Position numbers and translations under genes: made by a program. The notes beneath the pieces are model-generated. The model searched no databases. It was given only the letters and a program-made list of their open reading frames with translations, and had not been told where the DNA came from. Positions 22,111-34,171 of a stretch of DNA of 64,000 nucleotides are shown piece after piece. Origin of the DNA: Dryas octopetala (Eukaryota; Streptophyta; Magnoliopsida; Rosales; Rosaceae). Position 1 is the stretch's first letter, and each line of letters starts with the position of its first letter. The stretch is from contig OY992839.1 in the NCBI GenBank assembly GCA_963921425.1, forward strand, positions 17,406,910 to 17,470,909, read 5' to 3'.

Positions 22111-23616
22111 GTTTGCTTTTAAGAGTAAATTATATAATGCTGTCAATAGTAAATGGTAAGACACATCTCATTAAATGATCCTCAAAAGAATCAATTAAAT
22201 ATATTACACAAGGCTCCATAAGTACAATAATGTCTTATTTTTTCCCTATATAATAGTAATGCATATATTAGGCCCCTACAGTAACAAACACAACTAAATC
22301 AATTTGATACTTCTCATAAGCAAGCATCCAATTCCAATAGCTGAGTGTCCCTAAGCTGCCAAAAGAAAAGACCAATTATAAGAAACTAATAAAACAAAAT
22401 TACACTAATAAAAAATCATAATGGGTAATTGAGCTAGCATACAAGAAGAACACCAAAAGTCAAGTACTTGAGTTAGCTAAATCAAAACAAGTGCTTGAGC
22501 TAGCTAAATCAACACATGTTATATCAATTCACATTATCCCTCCGTATTAGCATATCTAGATCCCTCCATATTAGCATATCTAGATATTGTGTAAGAAATC
22601 AAAACCAAACAAACGAACTGTGTTGGTCCATATCTACTTCATATATATTTAATTAACTAGTAGAATATTTTCCAATTTGGCCAAGCTTCAATTTCATACA
22701 CAAGGTTCACTAAATGATAAATATATATATATATAACATATTTGGAAGACATTCAAATGACTAATGTACTTTCCAAGGTAGATAAAACAACCCATTATTT
22801 TTTCCCCACAAAAAAACTGCATTGAAAAGTCAGATTCGACAAGGCAGCATCCAAACAAGGGACAATACATAGGTCACACCCCAGGATGCACCTCCATATT
22901 CACCCCAAGACATTATAGGACATATTATTAGAGTAAAGCTAGAGAAAAATACAGTAAAGAGAAAAACAGTTACTCCTTGTTTTTCATTAATCCATCCAAT
23001 TGTCATAATCTGTTAAGTAATAAAATAAGTTTTAGAGTACATGTATTTTTTACTTAATAATCATATGTCACTGTATTTGGTAGGGCATATGATGCAGGAC
23101 AATCAGAGACAGAAAGAGCTAAGCATTCTTTAATAGATTGCAACATAAATGCAGGACAAATCAACTCAAAGAATGTTTGTAAAAACTTAGCAGTAATTAG
23201 GGATGTTTTAATCAAGATATAAGCATGATAGTGAACCATATGATGAATTGCAAAACATTTCCACCTCCGCAAATAGATCCATTTGACAGGATTTATAGTG
23301 TATTGATACAAATCTTAAAGGTTGCAAAATTAATATACAACAGGAAAGAACATGTATGTGTGTTGGTGTGTAGTAGAAGCAAGGAAAAGATATATACCGC
23401 CCACTTATCCACCAAACATAAACCTGAGGCAGTTTTTCTTGTCTTTAAAATACATTAAGGGCTTGCAGGATCTGTCATTGCCTGCAGGCAACACAAATGA
23501 TGAAATCTCTCCCTTTACACATCCAGCAAACATATTATAATAATACATATTTAATAGGCATAGCATGACTCAAGTTATTAATCTCTCCTCTTCATTATTT
23601 TACAGCTTGGCATAGT

Positions 23617-23647
<31 letters not shown>

Positions 23648-24028
23648 CACATATATAGTTTCTACTCAATTAATACACAACCAAACACAACAGACATGCT
23701 TAGCATAACAGATAATGGAATTTATTACCATGCAAGAAATATTAATTGGTCTTATTCAGGGAATCATTAATTTGGTGGATTGACTCCCCTACTTGGGTTT
23801 TCAAATTTAAGACACTGATATTAGATAAAATTAAGAGCATGGCATGAAGCGATGTCACCCATTTTTCAGAGAGTTGTGCATTTGAAACAAGTCCAATGAA
23901 AATTAAAGACAATTACAATACAGAACTTGTTTCTGTTAGCAATTAATCCTATAGTACAAGTACAACATAAAATCCGGATGTCAAGGTAGGACAGGAAGTT
24001 CCACCTTGTCAAAGGAAAAGAAACTCAC
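22111..24028 (-). other. CACTA 1 interior, AT-rich with possible weak exons
   Basis: Mostly AT-rich sequence with a GA microsatellite at 23620-23647. Two stretches read as protein-like on the minus strand: about 23190-23054 (LQTFFELICPAFMLQSIKEC) and about 23531-23455 (around FVLPAGNDRSCKP). Neither has unambiguous splice sites, and I do not recognise them. They could be further exons of the gene fragment at 24029-26141 or chance. Confidence 0.3.
23620..23647. repeat. (GA)n microsatellite
   Basis: Fourteen GA units in the CACTA 1 interior. Confidence 0.85.
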
Positions 24029-24150
24029 CCACCCCTGCTCCACATTACAGAACTTCAAAGGAATGCTCCCACATTGCCTCTTGAGAGCTTCAAGGTCTGC
24101 TTTTGAGGGTGGATGGCCACAAAAAGAGAAGTTTACATAAGAATGAGACA
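24029..24150 (-). pseudogene. Putative captured exon 2 in CACTA 1
   Basis: A 122-nt minus-strand stretch that stays open between an acceptor-like AG and a strong donor (TGG followed by GTGAGT). It reads through GHPPSKADLEALKRQCG and IPLKFCNVEQGW, with protein-like composition and no stop. Its phase fits the proposed exon at 26069-26141 exactly (73 + 122 nt = 65 codons, the junction completing a valine codon). I do not recognise the protein. The reading is that of a host gene fragment carried by the transposon. A chance open stretch cannot be ruled out because the acceptor context is weak. Confidence 0.4.
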
Positions 24151-26068
24151 CTCAGATCAATTAATAGAACAAAGAATTTGATTTAGTACGTAGTTAGATA
24201 GAAGAAAAATTTTTATGGATTCTAAGCTCCAACTCAAAATAAACTACCAATACATATAAGCAAAACCTTGGCTAAAGAATTGTCTCCATACATATAAGCA
24301 TGAGGTTGTGAATTCTCAAATTTAAGATCTCCAAATAATGATTGCAAAATGAGTGACTAAAGAAAAAAAAAGTTAAGAGAATTGATGCCTTCTGCTGCAC
24401 AAAAAGATTTATTAACAATTATTTCTCCAAAAAGAAACTCCATCACAGCAATACATAGTGTTTGGTGCCTCACTAAATTGCAACTTAACATGTTTTTCTA
24501 GTTAAAAAGGAAAAATTATGTTAATTACTCACAAAATAAGATTTTGAAATAATTAAAGACTAAAACCCAAATAATAGACTATCAACATTGACAATTATAA
24601 AAAATGGGGGACTCTTAATCTATACACTATTCTTAGCAAAAAATAAAAAATTATACAATATATATTACCAAATCATAATGATTAGTCTTTGTACATTTTG
24701 TAAATTAACCTCTTGGATTTCATCTTACACAAAATGTCTCTAGGCCCTTACATGCAATGCAGGTACAGTTATATTAATGGTCATCTTTAATTATAATGAT
24801 TCATTGCATAACTAAAATGAGAACAATGTTGATGAGAAAGGAAAAAAGATTTCTCTTTGATGTATTCTAAATAAGGCATCTTTGTTTATTTGTCCCTCGA
24901 AATGTGGATTATACGGCAGGTTCCAAGCTTGGTTTTATTTTTAAATTGAAGGATATTTTTATTGAAAAAAAAAAATTAAAAATAGTTACAATCAGATTAA
25001 AGTTGTTGTTTAATCTATACAGGAGCTTTCCACACCCTAATAGTCTTTGGATTATTGACAGAGTAGGCATATCTTATGACAATGAGGATTGATATCTAAA
25101 AGAAAAAAATCAATTACAGCTAATCAAGAATAAAATCAATTCAAGTAAATTGTGGCAGCCGTTTCTTCCAACTCAATGGTAATCTCAATCCTCAATCTCA
25201 ACAAATGAATTGGTGATAGTGACAAAAAGTATTGTTCACAAATTTCAATCAAATTTAAACACATTAAATTTATAAGCACATGTAACAGCAGAAGGAAACA
25301 AAAGAACCATCGTTTGAATTAGGACCTGGGATTATTGTATTCAGTTCAAGCTTTAGCCAAAGCCTCTGCAAATGCAAACTGACTGCCTACAGCCCTATTA
25401 GGAACCCTTTTCGAATCTAATCCAAGAAATACTCCATAGTGATAAATCCTACAAGTCACAAGGAATGAATGTCATAGACCCAAACCCCATTAGACTAATA
25501 AATCCCCTCAACCCTCCCTCATTAAACAAGTTAATTTCCAGACTTGATCCTAAAAGAGTACCTCCTATCTCATATCCAAAACTTGTCATAACAACATTCA
25601 GCTCCCACAAAATTTCTACTTTATATTAATTTTTCATAAATGAATTACTTTTTGCTTTGCATTAATTTTACAGCAGCCAATTAGTTTCTACTTTACACTA
25701 ATTTTTCATCAGCCACACAAAACGTAAAAACCTCAAACAAGCATAAAATATAATAATCCATCAGTCCCACAACAACCATAGATTGCAAAAACACAAAACT
25801 GAAATTTATGTATTCAGAAATTAAGATGAATCATCCACCCATTAAAATTCCAGATACCCATTTCTCCAATCAAAGAGTTAAACTAGTTACCTCAAACCCC
25901 AAACAATGTAGCAGAGTTAAGCCTCTCTAAAGCAAAATTGACTCTACAGCACACGATTTTCCCCAAAACCCACTAACCCTAAAATCAAAGAATGGGCTTA
26001 CCCATGGACGTGGTAGTAAGAGAGAGAGAGAGAGAGAGATATTAGAGGAAGATTGATAATAGACTTAC
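24151..26068 (-). other. CACTA 1 interior, probable intron sequence
   Basis: AT-rich, no convincing coding stretch on either strand. If the two flanking exons are real this is one intron of about 1.9 kb. Near 25990-26010 a second copy of the word CCATGGGTAAG with a GA run (26021-26038) repeats the exon 1 border, suggesting a small local duplication. Confidence 0.4.
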
Positions 26069-26141
26069 CCATGGAAACGAGCAGATTAGAGAAAGATGCT
26101 CGATCGGTGGTGGTTGGCGGCAGATTGGAGGAATACGACAT
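26069..26141 (-). pseudogene. Putative captured exon 1 in CACTA 1
   Basis: Minus-strand ATG at 26141 opens 24 codons (N-terminus MSYSSNLPPTTTDRASF) and ends at a consensus donor (CCATGG followed by GTAAGT). Upstream lies a long GA/CT-rich leader (26211-26260 and further), typical of a plant 5' untranslated region. Together with 24029-24150 it makes a gene-like 5' end about 350 bp inside the right end of the CACTA element, pointing inward. No known family recognised. Confidence 0.4.
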
Positions 26142-26209
26142 CAGTCGAAGCTTTTTCTCTTCCTCTTCGTCTCCAAACCGATTGATTTGAGAGCGAAAAG
26201 GCTCGGAGG

Positions 26210-26210
<1 letters not shown>

Positions 26211-26260
<50 letters not shown>
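26211..26260. repeat. (GA)n microsatellite
   Basis: About 25 GA units followed by further imperfect GA runs to about 26315. Open frames here only encode repetitive Arg-Glu or Ser-Leu. Confidence 0.9.
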
Positions 26261-26263
<3 letters not shown>

Positions 26264-26477
26264 GCGTACAAACGCAGCCGGAGAGAGAGAAAGAGAGCGA
26301 GAGAGAGACAGAGAGAAAGAAGGAGAAGGAACGTTCTGTCTTGGAAGAAGAACCTGCGTGAATTTATTTTAGCCTAAAACTTCTTACAGCGTTTTTAAAT
26401 CAATATGCAGTAATTATGTTACTTTTGATAACAGTTTGAAAAAAATGCTATAGTAATATGCTATAATATATACATTT

Positions 26478-26487
26478 TGTTGTAGTG
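26478..26487 (-). repeat. Right terminal inverted repeat of CACTA 1
   Basis: TGTTGTAGTG, the perfect mirror of 20687-20696, followed by the AAT duplication. Confidence 0.9.
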
Positions 26488-26845
26488 AATGCAAAACCAT
26501 AAATAAGGGTAAACTGGTGAAGGGATGTAACTCCTCCAAACTTAGGGTTTAGGTATATAGTATGGGTAAACAAAGAAAAACTATAAGGCTCAAAAGGGGT
26601 AACTAGGGATAAAACACAAAAGTTGGCTTTTTACCTATAGGTAAAACAAACATGGCCTAAAATCATCTCTTAAGATTCATGTGTTGTAAAAATGCTTTGC
26701 ATAGAATAAACAAGAAGTTCTAGCTTGTCGATTCATAAAGTTGTAAATTTCAAGCATTTGATCAAAAGAATGAATAATGAGATCACACAACAACTTAAAT
26801 GACAAAGAAAGAATACAGTGATGTACAAAACCAAGTGTGGTTTCG
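26488..26845 (-). mobile_element. Element C, 3' interior (continued)
   Basis: Resumes the sequence broken at 20686 (ATGCAAAACCATAAATAAGG) and follows F at 35248-35570. It contains a worn copy of the internal polypurine box at 26531-26544. It stops near 26845 against satellite. No gag, primer site or second LTR of C is present. Confidence 0.75.
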
Positions 26846-28722
26846 TAGGTCATGGTAAGAAAGACATGGTAAATCACTTAAAACGTGCCCATTTGGCAAG
26901 AAAGACATGGTAAATCACTTTCTCATGTTAGAATTTGCGTTTTAGACCTATTGAACCACATTTGGTGTTGAGAACGCACGAAAGGATCATTTCGGTGCAT
27001 ACTTGGTCCAATTTTGTCCTAATTGCACCAAACCGTTCACGGTTGGTAAGAAAGACATGGGGAATCACTTTCTCAAGTTAGGATTTGCGTTCTTGACCTA
27101 TTAAACCACATTTGGTGTTGAGAATGCACGAAATGGCCATTTAGATGCATACTTGGTCCAATTTCGTCCAAATTGCACCAAAACATTCCCGGTTGGAAAA
27201 AAAGACATGAGGAAGCAATTTCTCATGTTAGTAATAGCATTCTTGAAGATATTGAACCACATTTGGTGTTCAAAACGCATGAAAAGGTCATTTTGATGCA
27301 TACTTGGTCCAATTTCTTTCAAATTGCACCAAAACGTTCTCGGTTGGAAAGAAAGACATGGGGAAGCACTTTCTCAAGTGAGGATTAGTGGTATAGACAT
27401 ATTGAACCACATTTGGTGTTAACAACGCACGAAAAGGTCATTTCGGTGCATACTTGGTCAGCTTTCGTCCTAATTGCTCTAAAACGTGCCCATTTGGCAA
27501 GAAAGACATGGGGAAACACTTTCTCATATTAGGATTAGCGTTTTAGACCTATTGGACCATATTTTGTGTTGAAAACGCACGAAAAGGTCATTTCGGTGCA
27601 TACTTGGTCCAATTTCATCCTAATTGCACAAAAACGTTCATGGTTGGTAAGAAAGACATGAGGAATCACTTTCTCAAGTTAGTGTTAGTGTTCTTGACCT
27701 ATTGAACCTTATTTGGTGTTGAGAATGCACGAAATGGTCATTTCAATGCATAGTTGGTCCAATTTCTTCCAAATTACATCAAAACGTTCCCGGTTGACAA
27801 GAAAGACATGGGGAAGCACTTTCTTATGTTAGGATTAGCATTCTAAAAGTATTGAATCACATTTGGTGTTAACAAGGCACGAAAAGGTCATTTTGGTGCA
27901 AACTTGGTCCAATTTCGTGCTAATTGCTCTAAAACGTGCCCATTTGGCAAGAACGACATGGAGAAGCACTTTCTCATGTTAGGATTTGCGTTCTTGATCT
28001 AATGAACCACATTTGGTGTTGGGAATGCACGAAAAGGCCATTTCGATGCATACTGGGTCCAATTTCATCCTAAGTGTACCAAAACGTTCCCGGTTGGCAA
28101 GAAAGACATGGGGAAGCAATTTCTCATGTTAGGATTAGCGTTCAGGACCTATTAAACCACATTTGGTGCAAAAAAAAAGCACGAAACGATCATTTCAGTG
28201 CATACTTGATCAAATTTCATGCTAATTGCACCAAAATGTTCCCGGTTGGAAATAGCATGGGTAAGCAATTTCTCACGTTAGGATTAGCGTTCTTGACTTA
28301 TTGAACCATATTTGGTGTTGAGAGAGCACGAAAACGTCATTTTGGTGCATACTTGGTCCAATTTCTTCCAAGTTGCTCCAAAACGTTCCTGGTTCGCAAG
28401 AAAGACATGGGGAAGCACTTTCTTATGTTAGGATTAGTGTTCTTAATCGATTGAACCACATTTGTTGTTAAGAACGCACAAAAACGTCATTTCGGTGCAG
28501 ACTTGGTCCAATTTCGTCTTAATTGCACCAAAATGTTCCCGGTTGGCTAGAAAGGCATGGAGAAGCACTTTCTCATGTTAGGACTAACGTTCTTGAACTA
28601 TTGAACTAAATTTTTTGTCATAGTTGGTCCAATTTCTTCCAAATTACACCAAAACATTCTTGATTGGCAAGAAACACATGGAAAATTACTTTCTAAATTT
28701 AGGATTCGCGTTGTAGACCTAC
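26846..28722. repeat. 150-bp satellite, array 3
   Basis: About twelve copies, the largest block. The landmark (C/G)GGTTGG(T/C)AAGAAAGACATG recurs near 27041, 27191, 27342, 27491 and on to 28690, in steps close to 150 bp. Copies diverge by roughly 10-20% by eye. It ends at the target duplication CCTAC of solo LTR D. Confidence 0.93.
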
Positions 28723-29562
28723 TGATGAGTGTGCATTTTGCATCATTTGATGATGCTAATTCTCTAACCTCTAGAACTCAAGACTTTTGTGTATGTTGTC
28801 ATGTTTTTGTGTTTTTAGGTCAAATGAAGCATAAATAGGAAAAAGGAGCAAATGGAGCCATTTTGGGACATTTCCTGGTCAGACTAGGAAAAGAGCAGAA
28901 ATCCTAGTCAAGAGGAAACATGAAGCCTAGAACCATCATTGTCAAGCCAGAAATGAGAAATCCTAATTGGAACAAGAATTCCTAGTTGAATTAGGAAATA
29001 CCAGGGAAATGAGTCCTAATTATGCTAGGAATCACTAGGGCAATATGGTCATTATGAGAAGTTGAAATGGACAAGGAATCCTACATCTACGAGGAATCTT
29101 AGTGGGACTAGAAAATGTTGGTGAAAGTCAACTGAATCAAGTCAAGGTTCCATAAGCTTCTAAAAAGTATTGGACATCCATGGAATCAAGTGGGGTGAAG
29201 AAATGAATTTGAATCCAAGAGGGAGAGAGGGGCGAAATTGGAAGTCAAAGTCAATGATCAAGGGTCAACTATGCCATGTCATGAAGTCAAATAGGCGATG
29301 GCCTAGGAGAAGTCAAAGGGACAAGATGGTGAGGTGGCAGCCCATGCACACATGCATGCAGCCATGCGCCAACCCTAGCAGCCCATGCACAAGCCATGCA
29401 GCCTTAAAGCCCATCACGCCAAGTCTACAGTGGTAGCCCATGCGCATGTTTAAGTGAAACCCTAAAGGGCCATGTGCATGTGCATGTCACTTAAGTACAT
29501 CTCATTCTCTCATAATTCAGGGATCCATTAGTTCACAAAATTTAGAAAGAAAGAGAGCAGCC

Positions 29563-29601
<39 letters not shown>

Positions 29602-30613
29602 GGTGGCATGACAAGAGAGAGAAAGAGAGACCCCTGTGCCGCAAGCCCTAGCTCACCTTGCCGTGAGTCTCTTTTGCTTGTGTAGGTCTCTCTCTTCTCC
29701 TCTTCCTTGCCACAGCCCCCTCCCTTTGTGATGTTGATTTTTTTTTTTTGGAATTCTTGTTTCTTTTGTTTGATTCTAGTTAATTAGTTTAGTTAATTTG
29801 ATTTTCATTATGGATTGAGATTTTATTTATATATTTCAGTTTTGTTTCTCCATTTAAATTATGTAGTAGTTTATGCTATCTTGCATGTTTAGCCATAGGT
29901 TGATTTTCAAATATGCCATGCTCTAAGAAATCGTTTATCCGTCTCTTGATGATTTGATTTAATGTTTGCACTTATCAAATTCTATTTATTTATTAGAACC
30001 CGCTTGCTAGCGGTATGCACTCTTTGACTGATCACCTTAGGGTAATTGTATCTAATTTATTTGTTAGCTTTAGATGTGAAATAGTCAAAGACACTAAATC
30101 ATAAGTAACAAGGGAATAAAAAATTATTCTTGGTAATGGTTTTGTAGGACCTCTACAAGGAAATAATCAAAGCTTGTATGTTGTGCATGTTTGACGTTCT
30201 CATAATTCTTAATGACTCTTGCATGGGTAACAGCTGCCTTAGTTTATTACTAGGGAACATGTAAGTTAACTGAGTAAGGGAGGCCTAAGAAGCTCTTAAT
30301 TATGTCTTAGGGGAACAATTGCGAGAAAGTAACTAGCCAAACCTTTTTAGGAGTCAAACTTTAATATGTTGTGTTTAAATTGATTTATTATTAGCCTTGG
30401 ATGATTAGAGTATGCTTATTTGAATTGATGGCTGAATGCTTAACATTTCAAGATAGAGTAGTGTGTGCATGCGTGTGTTTCCAACTCCCAAACCCCCTGT
30501 TTAGTTATTCTAATTGATGAATTAAATTGATTTGTTGTTTATTAACCATTCTATGTGGGATCGACCTCGTGCTTGTATGCTTTGCTACTGTTGCGATTCG
30601 TTCACTTGCGAGT
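28723..30613 (+). mobile_element. D: solo LTR, left part
   Basis: Athila-like LTR in forward orientation, beginning TGATGAGTGTGC in satellite. Its right end is at 52947-52996 (ending ATCAACA). Target duplication CCTAC at 28718-28722 and 52997-53001. No interior or second copy is present, so D is a solo LTR of about 1.94 kb, split by E. It has worn copies of the CCTAGT palindromes and of the heat-shock-like box, so it looks older than A. Confidence 0.9.
29566..29596. repeat. (GA)n microsatellite
   Basis: About fifteen GA units in solo LTR D, in the region that is transcribed leader in related elements. Confidence 0.8.
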
Positions 30614-32304
30614 TGTTGAGTGTCCAATTTGCATCATTTTATGATACTAATTCCCTAACCTAGGGTGCAAGAACTCGATATTTTAGGTCTTGTTAGTTTG
30701 TTTTAGTGTTTTGTAGGTCAAATGAAGCAATGATGGAGAAAGAAGCTAAATGAGGCTATTTTGAGCTAAAAATGGAAAAAATGAGAAAAAGAATCTTGAG
30801 GAAATCTTCTAGAAGGATCTAGAATCTAGAAGGAATCTTTGAAGAATCTTAGACAAAATCTTTTGGGGAATCTTTTTGGTCAAGGTTGACTTTTGGTCAA
30901 AGTTAAAGGTCAATGGTCAACTATGCCACATCATCACATGACATGGACCACACATGCAGCCCATGCACTATGGGCCATGCGCATAACCCTAGCCCAAAGG
31001 ACCAAGGCCATGCGCCTATTGCTGGCCCAAATGGAGGAAGCCCAAGTTGGGTTATCCAAGGTCCAAGAGCCCAAGTGTATGCCGCACCCACTCAGCTGAT
31101 CCAAGGCCCAAGGAATGAATCCTTCATGCTTAAGGAAAATCTCACAAGATTCAGTCAATGATCACAAGGAATCCTAGTTGAAGAAGAAGTCAAAACCCTG
31201 GAAACTGGACACTAAATTTCGACAGTGATTCTGTATCTCTACAGATCGAATCAGGTATCATGCCATATATGGTTGGAAAGCTACGGATGTTAGCTTCGCA
31301 GGGAATTTTACGGATTTCGATTCCAAGTTGTGTAGCTCAAGATATAGCTATTTTAGTGGAGGTAGCGCAGAAGTTCCGCGAGCTGAAAAGGGAGTTACGC
31401 CCAAAAAGAGCCCAAATCAGCCCAAAGCCCAACTCTTTGCTGAAAACCCTAGCCTTGTAGGACAAGGAAAGCTTCACCTCCTCACTCCTATATAAGGGCC
31501 CCATTCTCTCATAATTCAGAACTCAATTTAATTTTAGCTTTGCAATACTTTTCAGATTTCTAGAGAGAGAGTAGTCGACATTAAGAGAGAGAAGAAGAGA
31601 GCCACTTTGCCGCAAGCCCTAGCTAACCCTAGCCGTCTCTCTCTTTCTCCTTCTTGTGCCGCAGCCCTCTCTATGTTTTTTCTTAATTTTCTATTATTTC
31701 AGTTGTTTAATTAGTTTAGTTATTTGTTCGACAATGGATTGAGAATTTATATATGTTATGTTTCTTTTGTTTCTCAATTTATTTATGAGTTAGTTTGATT
31801 GTTCTTGCATGTTAAGATTATGATGATATCCATATTATTTGATTCAATGTTGATTTATGGTTAATGAAATAAAGCCATGTGATTTTATGTGAAGTTTGCA
31901 TGTGATTAATTCCTATTGTCTTGTTAAATTGATTCTAGTTGTTTTCATTCTTTGGCTGGCCACCTTAGGTATGTTTGCATCTAGTAAATGTTATGAAATT
32001 GAAAGATGATAATCAAGCTAATCAATTCAGTAGGTAACAAGAAGATAACCCAAGAACTTATCTTTGATAAATAGGTTTCATAGATGTCACCTAGATCGAT
32101 AATCAAGATTCTATCATGCTCTATGTGTTTGCTGTTTCATAAGTTCTTAATGACTCTTGCATGGTTAACAGCTTAGGTAGACGATAATCAAGCTTCCTAG
32201 GAACATGTGAGTTAACTAGGTTAAGTAGCGATAATCAAGCTCTTAATTTATGAATAAGGAAAACATAGTTAGAGAGTGTCCGATAATCAAGGCCTTTCGG
32301 CTAG
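30614..32304 (+). mobile_element. E: solo LTR, left part
   Basis: Forward LTR of the C/F subtype, starting TGTTGAGTGTCC. It continues at 52618-52941 after the insertion of F. Target duplication CGAGT at 30609-30613 and 52942-52946, within D. About 2.0 kb in total, with no interior. TATA box at 31488-31497. The U3 has a dense GGTCAA/TTGAC tract (30880-30925). It forms a large inverted repeat with the adjacent LTR of F. Confidence 0.92.
31488..31497 (+). promoter_or_regulatory. TATA box of solo LTR E
   Basis: CTATATAAGG. The equivalent box is present in reverse in both LTRs of F. Confidence 0.6.
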
Positions 32305-33454
32305 TGTTGATTGTTTTCTTAGAACAAATTAAATAACTCAATTCTAAGTATACTCGCAAGTGCACGAATCGCATCAATAGAAAAGCATGTAAATACGAGG
32401 TCGATCCCACGAGGAATGGTTAAATACACATCAAATCAATTTGATCTATCCACTAACACACACACGATATGGGAGGTTGTAAGTTGTGAAACGCACGCAC
32501 ACCACCAAACACTTGCACACACCCGATTGTCTTGCAATGCTAAGATATCCGAATCCATCACATATTAAAAGATAACAACTATTATGGTGACATGCAATTC
32601 AATGTAAACACACATAATTAAGTTTGCTAGCCGAAAGGCCTTGATTATCGGACACTCTCTAACTATGTTTTCCTTATTCATAAATCAAGAGCTTGATTAT
32701 CGCTACTTAACCTAGTTAACTCACATGTTCCTAGGAAGCTTGATTATCGTCTACCTAAACTGTTAACCATGTAAGAGTCATTAAGAACTTACGAAAACAG
32801 CAAACACATAGAGCATGATAGAATCTTGATTATCGATCTAGATGACATCTATGAAACCTATTTATCAAAGATAAGTTCTTAGGTTATCTTCTTGTTACCT
32901 ACTGAATTGATTAGCTTGATTATCACCTTTCAATTTCATAACAATTACTAGATGCAAACATACCTAAGGTGGCCAGCCAAAGAATGAAAACAACTAGAAT
33001 CAATTTAACAAGACAATAGGAATTAATCACATGCAAACTTCACATAAAATCACATGGCTTTATTTCATTAACCATAAATCAACATTGAATCAAATAATAT
33101 GGATATCATCATAATCTTAACATGCAAGAACAATCAAACTAACTGATAAATAAGTTGAGAAACAAAATAAACATAACATATATAAATTCTCAATCCATTG
33201 TTGAACAAATAACAAAACTAATTAAACAATTGAAATAACAGAAAATTAAGAAAAAGCATAGAGAGGGCTGCGGCACAAGAAGGAGAAAGAGAGAGACCAC
33301 ACAAGCTATTCCTCACGGCTAGGGTTAGCTATGGCTTGCGGCAAAGTGGCTCTCTTCTTCTCTCTCTTAATGTCGACTACTCTCTCTCTAGAAATCTGAA
33401 AAGTATTGCAAAACTAAAATTAAATTGTGTTTTCGAATTATGGGAGAATGGGGT

Positions 33455-33464
33455 CCTTATATAG
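33455..33464 (-). promoter_or_regulatory. TATA box of F 3' LTR
   Basis: CTATATAAGG on the minus strand. Confidence 0.55.
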
Positions 33465-34042
33465 GAGTGAGGAGGTGAAGCTTTCCTTTTCCCAAAAGGC
33501 TAGGGTTTTCTAATTTTCGGCCAAAAGTGGGCCTTGGGCTTATTTGGGCTCTTTTTGGGCGTAACTCCCTTTTCAGCTCGCGGAACTGCTGCGCTACCTT
33601 CACTAAAACGGCTATATCTTGAGTTATGCAACTCGGAATCGAAATCCGTAAAATTCCCTGCGAAGGTAACATCCGTAGCTTTCCAACCATATATGGCATG
33701 GCACCTGATTCGATCTGTAGAGGTACAGAATCACTGTCGAAATTCAAGTTCAATTTCCTAGGGTTTTGACTTCTTCTTCAACTAGGATTCCTTGTGATCT
33801 TTGACTGAATCTTGTGAGATTTTCCTTGAGCATGAAGGATTCATTCGTTGGGCCTTGGATTAGCTGAGTGGGTGCGGCATAGGCTTGGGCTCTTGGACCT
33901 TTGAATGGCACCACTTCGGCTTCCTCCATTTGGGCTAGCAATAGGCGCATGGCCTTGGTCCTTTGGGCTAGGGTTATGCGCATGGCCCTTAGTGCATGGG
34001 CTGCATGTGTGGTCCATGTCATGTGATGATGTGGCACGGTTG

Positions 34043-34100
34043 ACCATTGACTTTGACCTTTGACCTTTGACTTTGACCAAAAGTCAACCTTGACCAAAAA
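34043..34100 (-). promoter_or_regulatory. W-box cluster in U3 of F
   Basis: TTGACC or TTGACT repeats about seven times in under 60 bp, and once as the complement GTCAA. These are WRKY-type cores. The same tract is in the other LTR (about 52290-52350), in C and, inverted, in E (30880-30925). Confidence 0.45.
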
Positions 34101-34158
34101 GATTCTCCAAAAGATTTTGTCTAAGATTCTTCAAAGATTCCTTCCAGATTCCAGATCC

Positions 34159-34171
34159 TTCTAGAAGATTC
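34159..34171 (-). promoter_or_regulatory. Three-unit heat-shock-element-like box, F 3' LTR
   Basis: TTCtaGAAgaTTC, three perfect units. The copy in the 5' LTR is at 52412-52424. Confidence 0.45.

Larger units (their letters stand above)
20687..26487. mobile_element. CACTA (En/Spm) element 1
   Basis: Terminal inverted repeats CACTACAACA (20687-20696) and TGTTGTAGTG (26478-26487) match perfectly over 10 bp, and the 3-bp target duplication AAT (20684-20686, 26488-26490) is intact. The element splits the 3' interior of C. AT-rich subterminal regions at both ends are full of TATAGC/GCTATA words. No transposase-like frame is found, so it is non-autonomous. Its right half looks gene-like on the minus strand (a GA-rich leader and at least two spliceable exons). 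Without solo LTR M it would be about 4.7 kb. Confidence 0.9.

Noticed and set aside
26086-26372. Ser-Leu and Arg-Glu repeat proteins at 26086-26372
   Set aside because: Translation of the GA microsatellite. Only the short spliceable exon at 26069-26141 was kept as a weak candidate.
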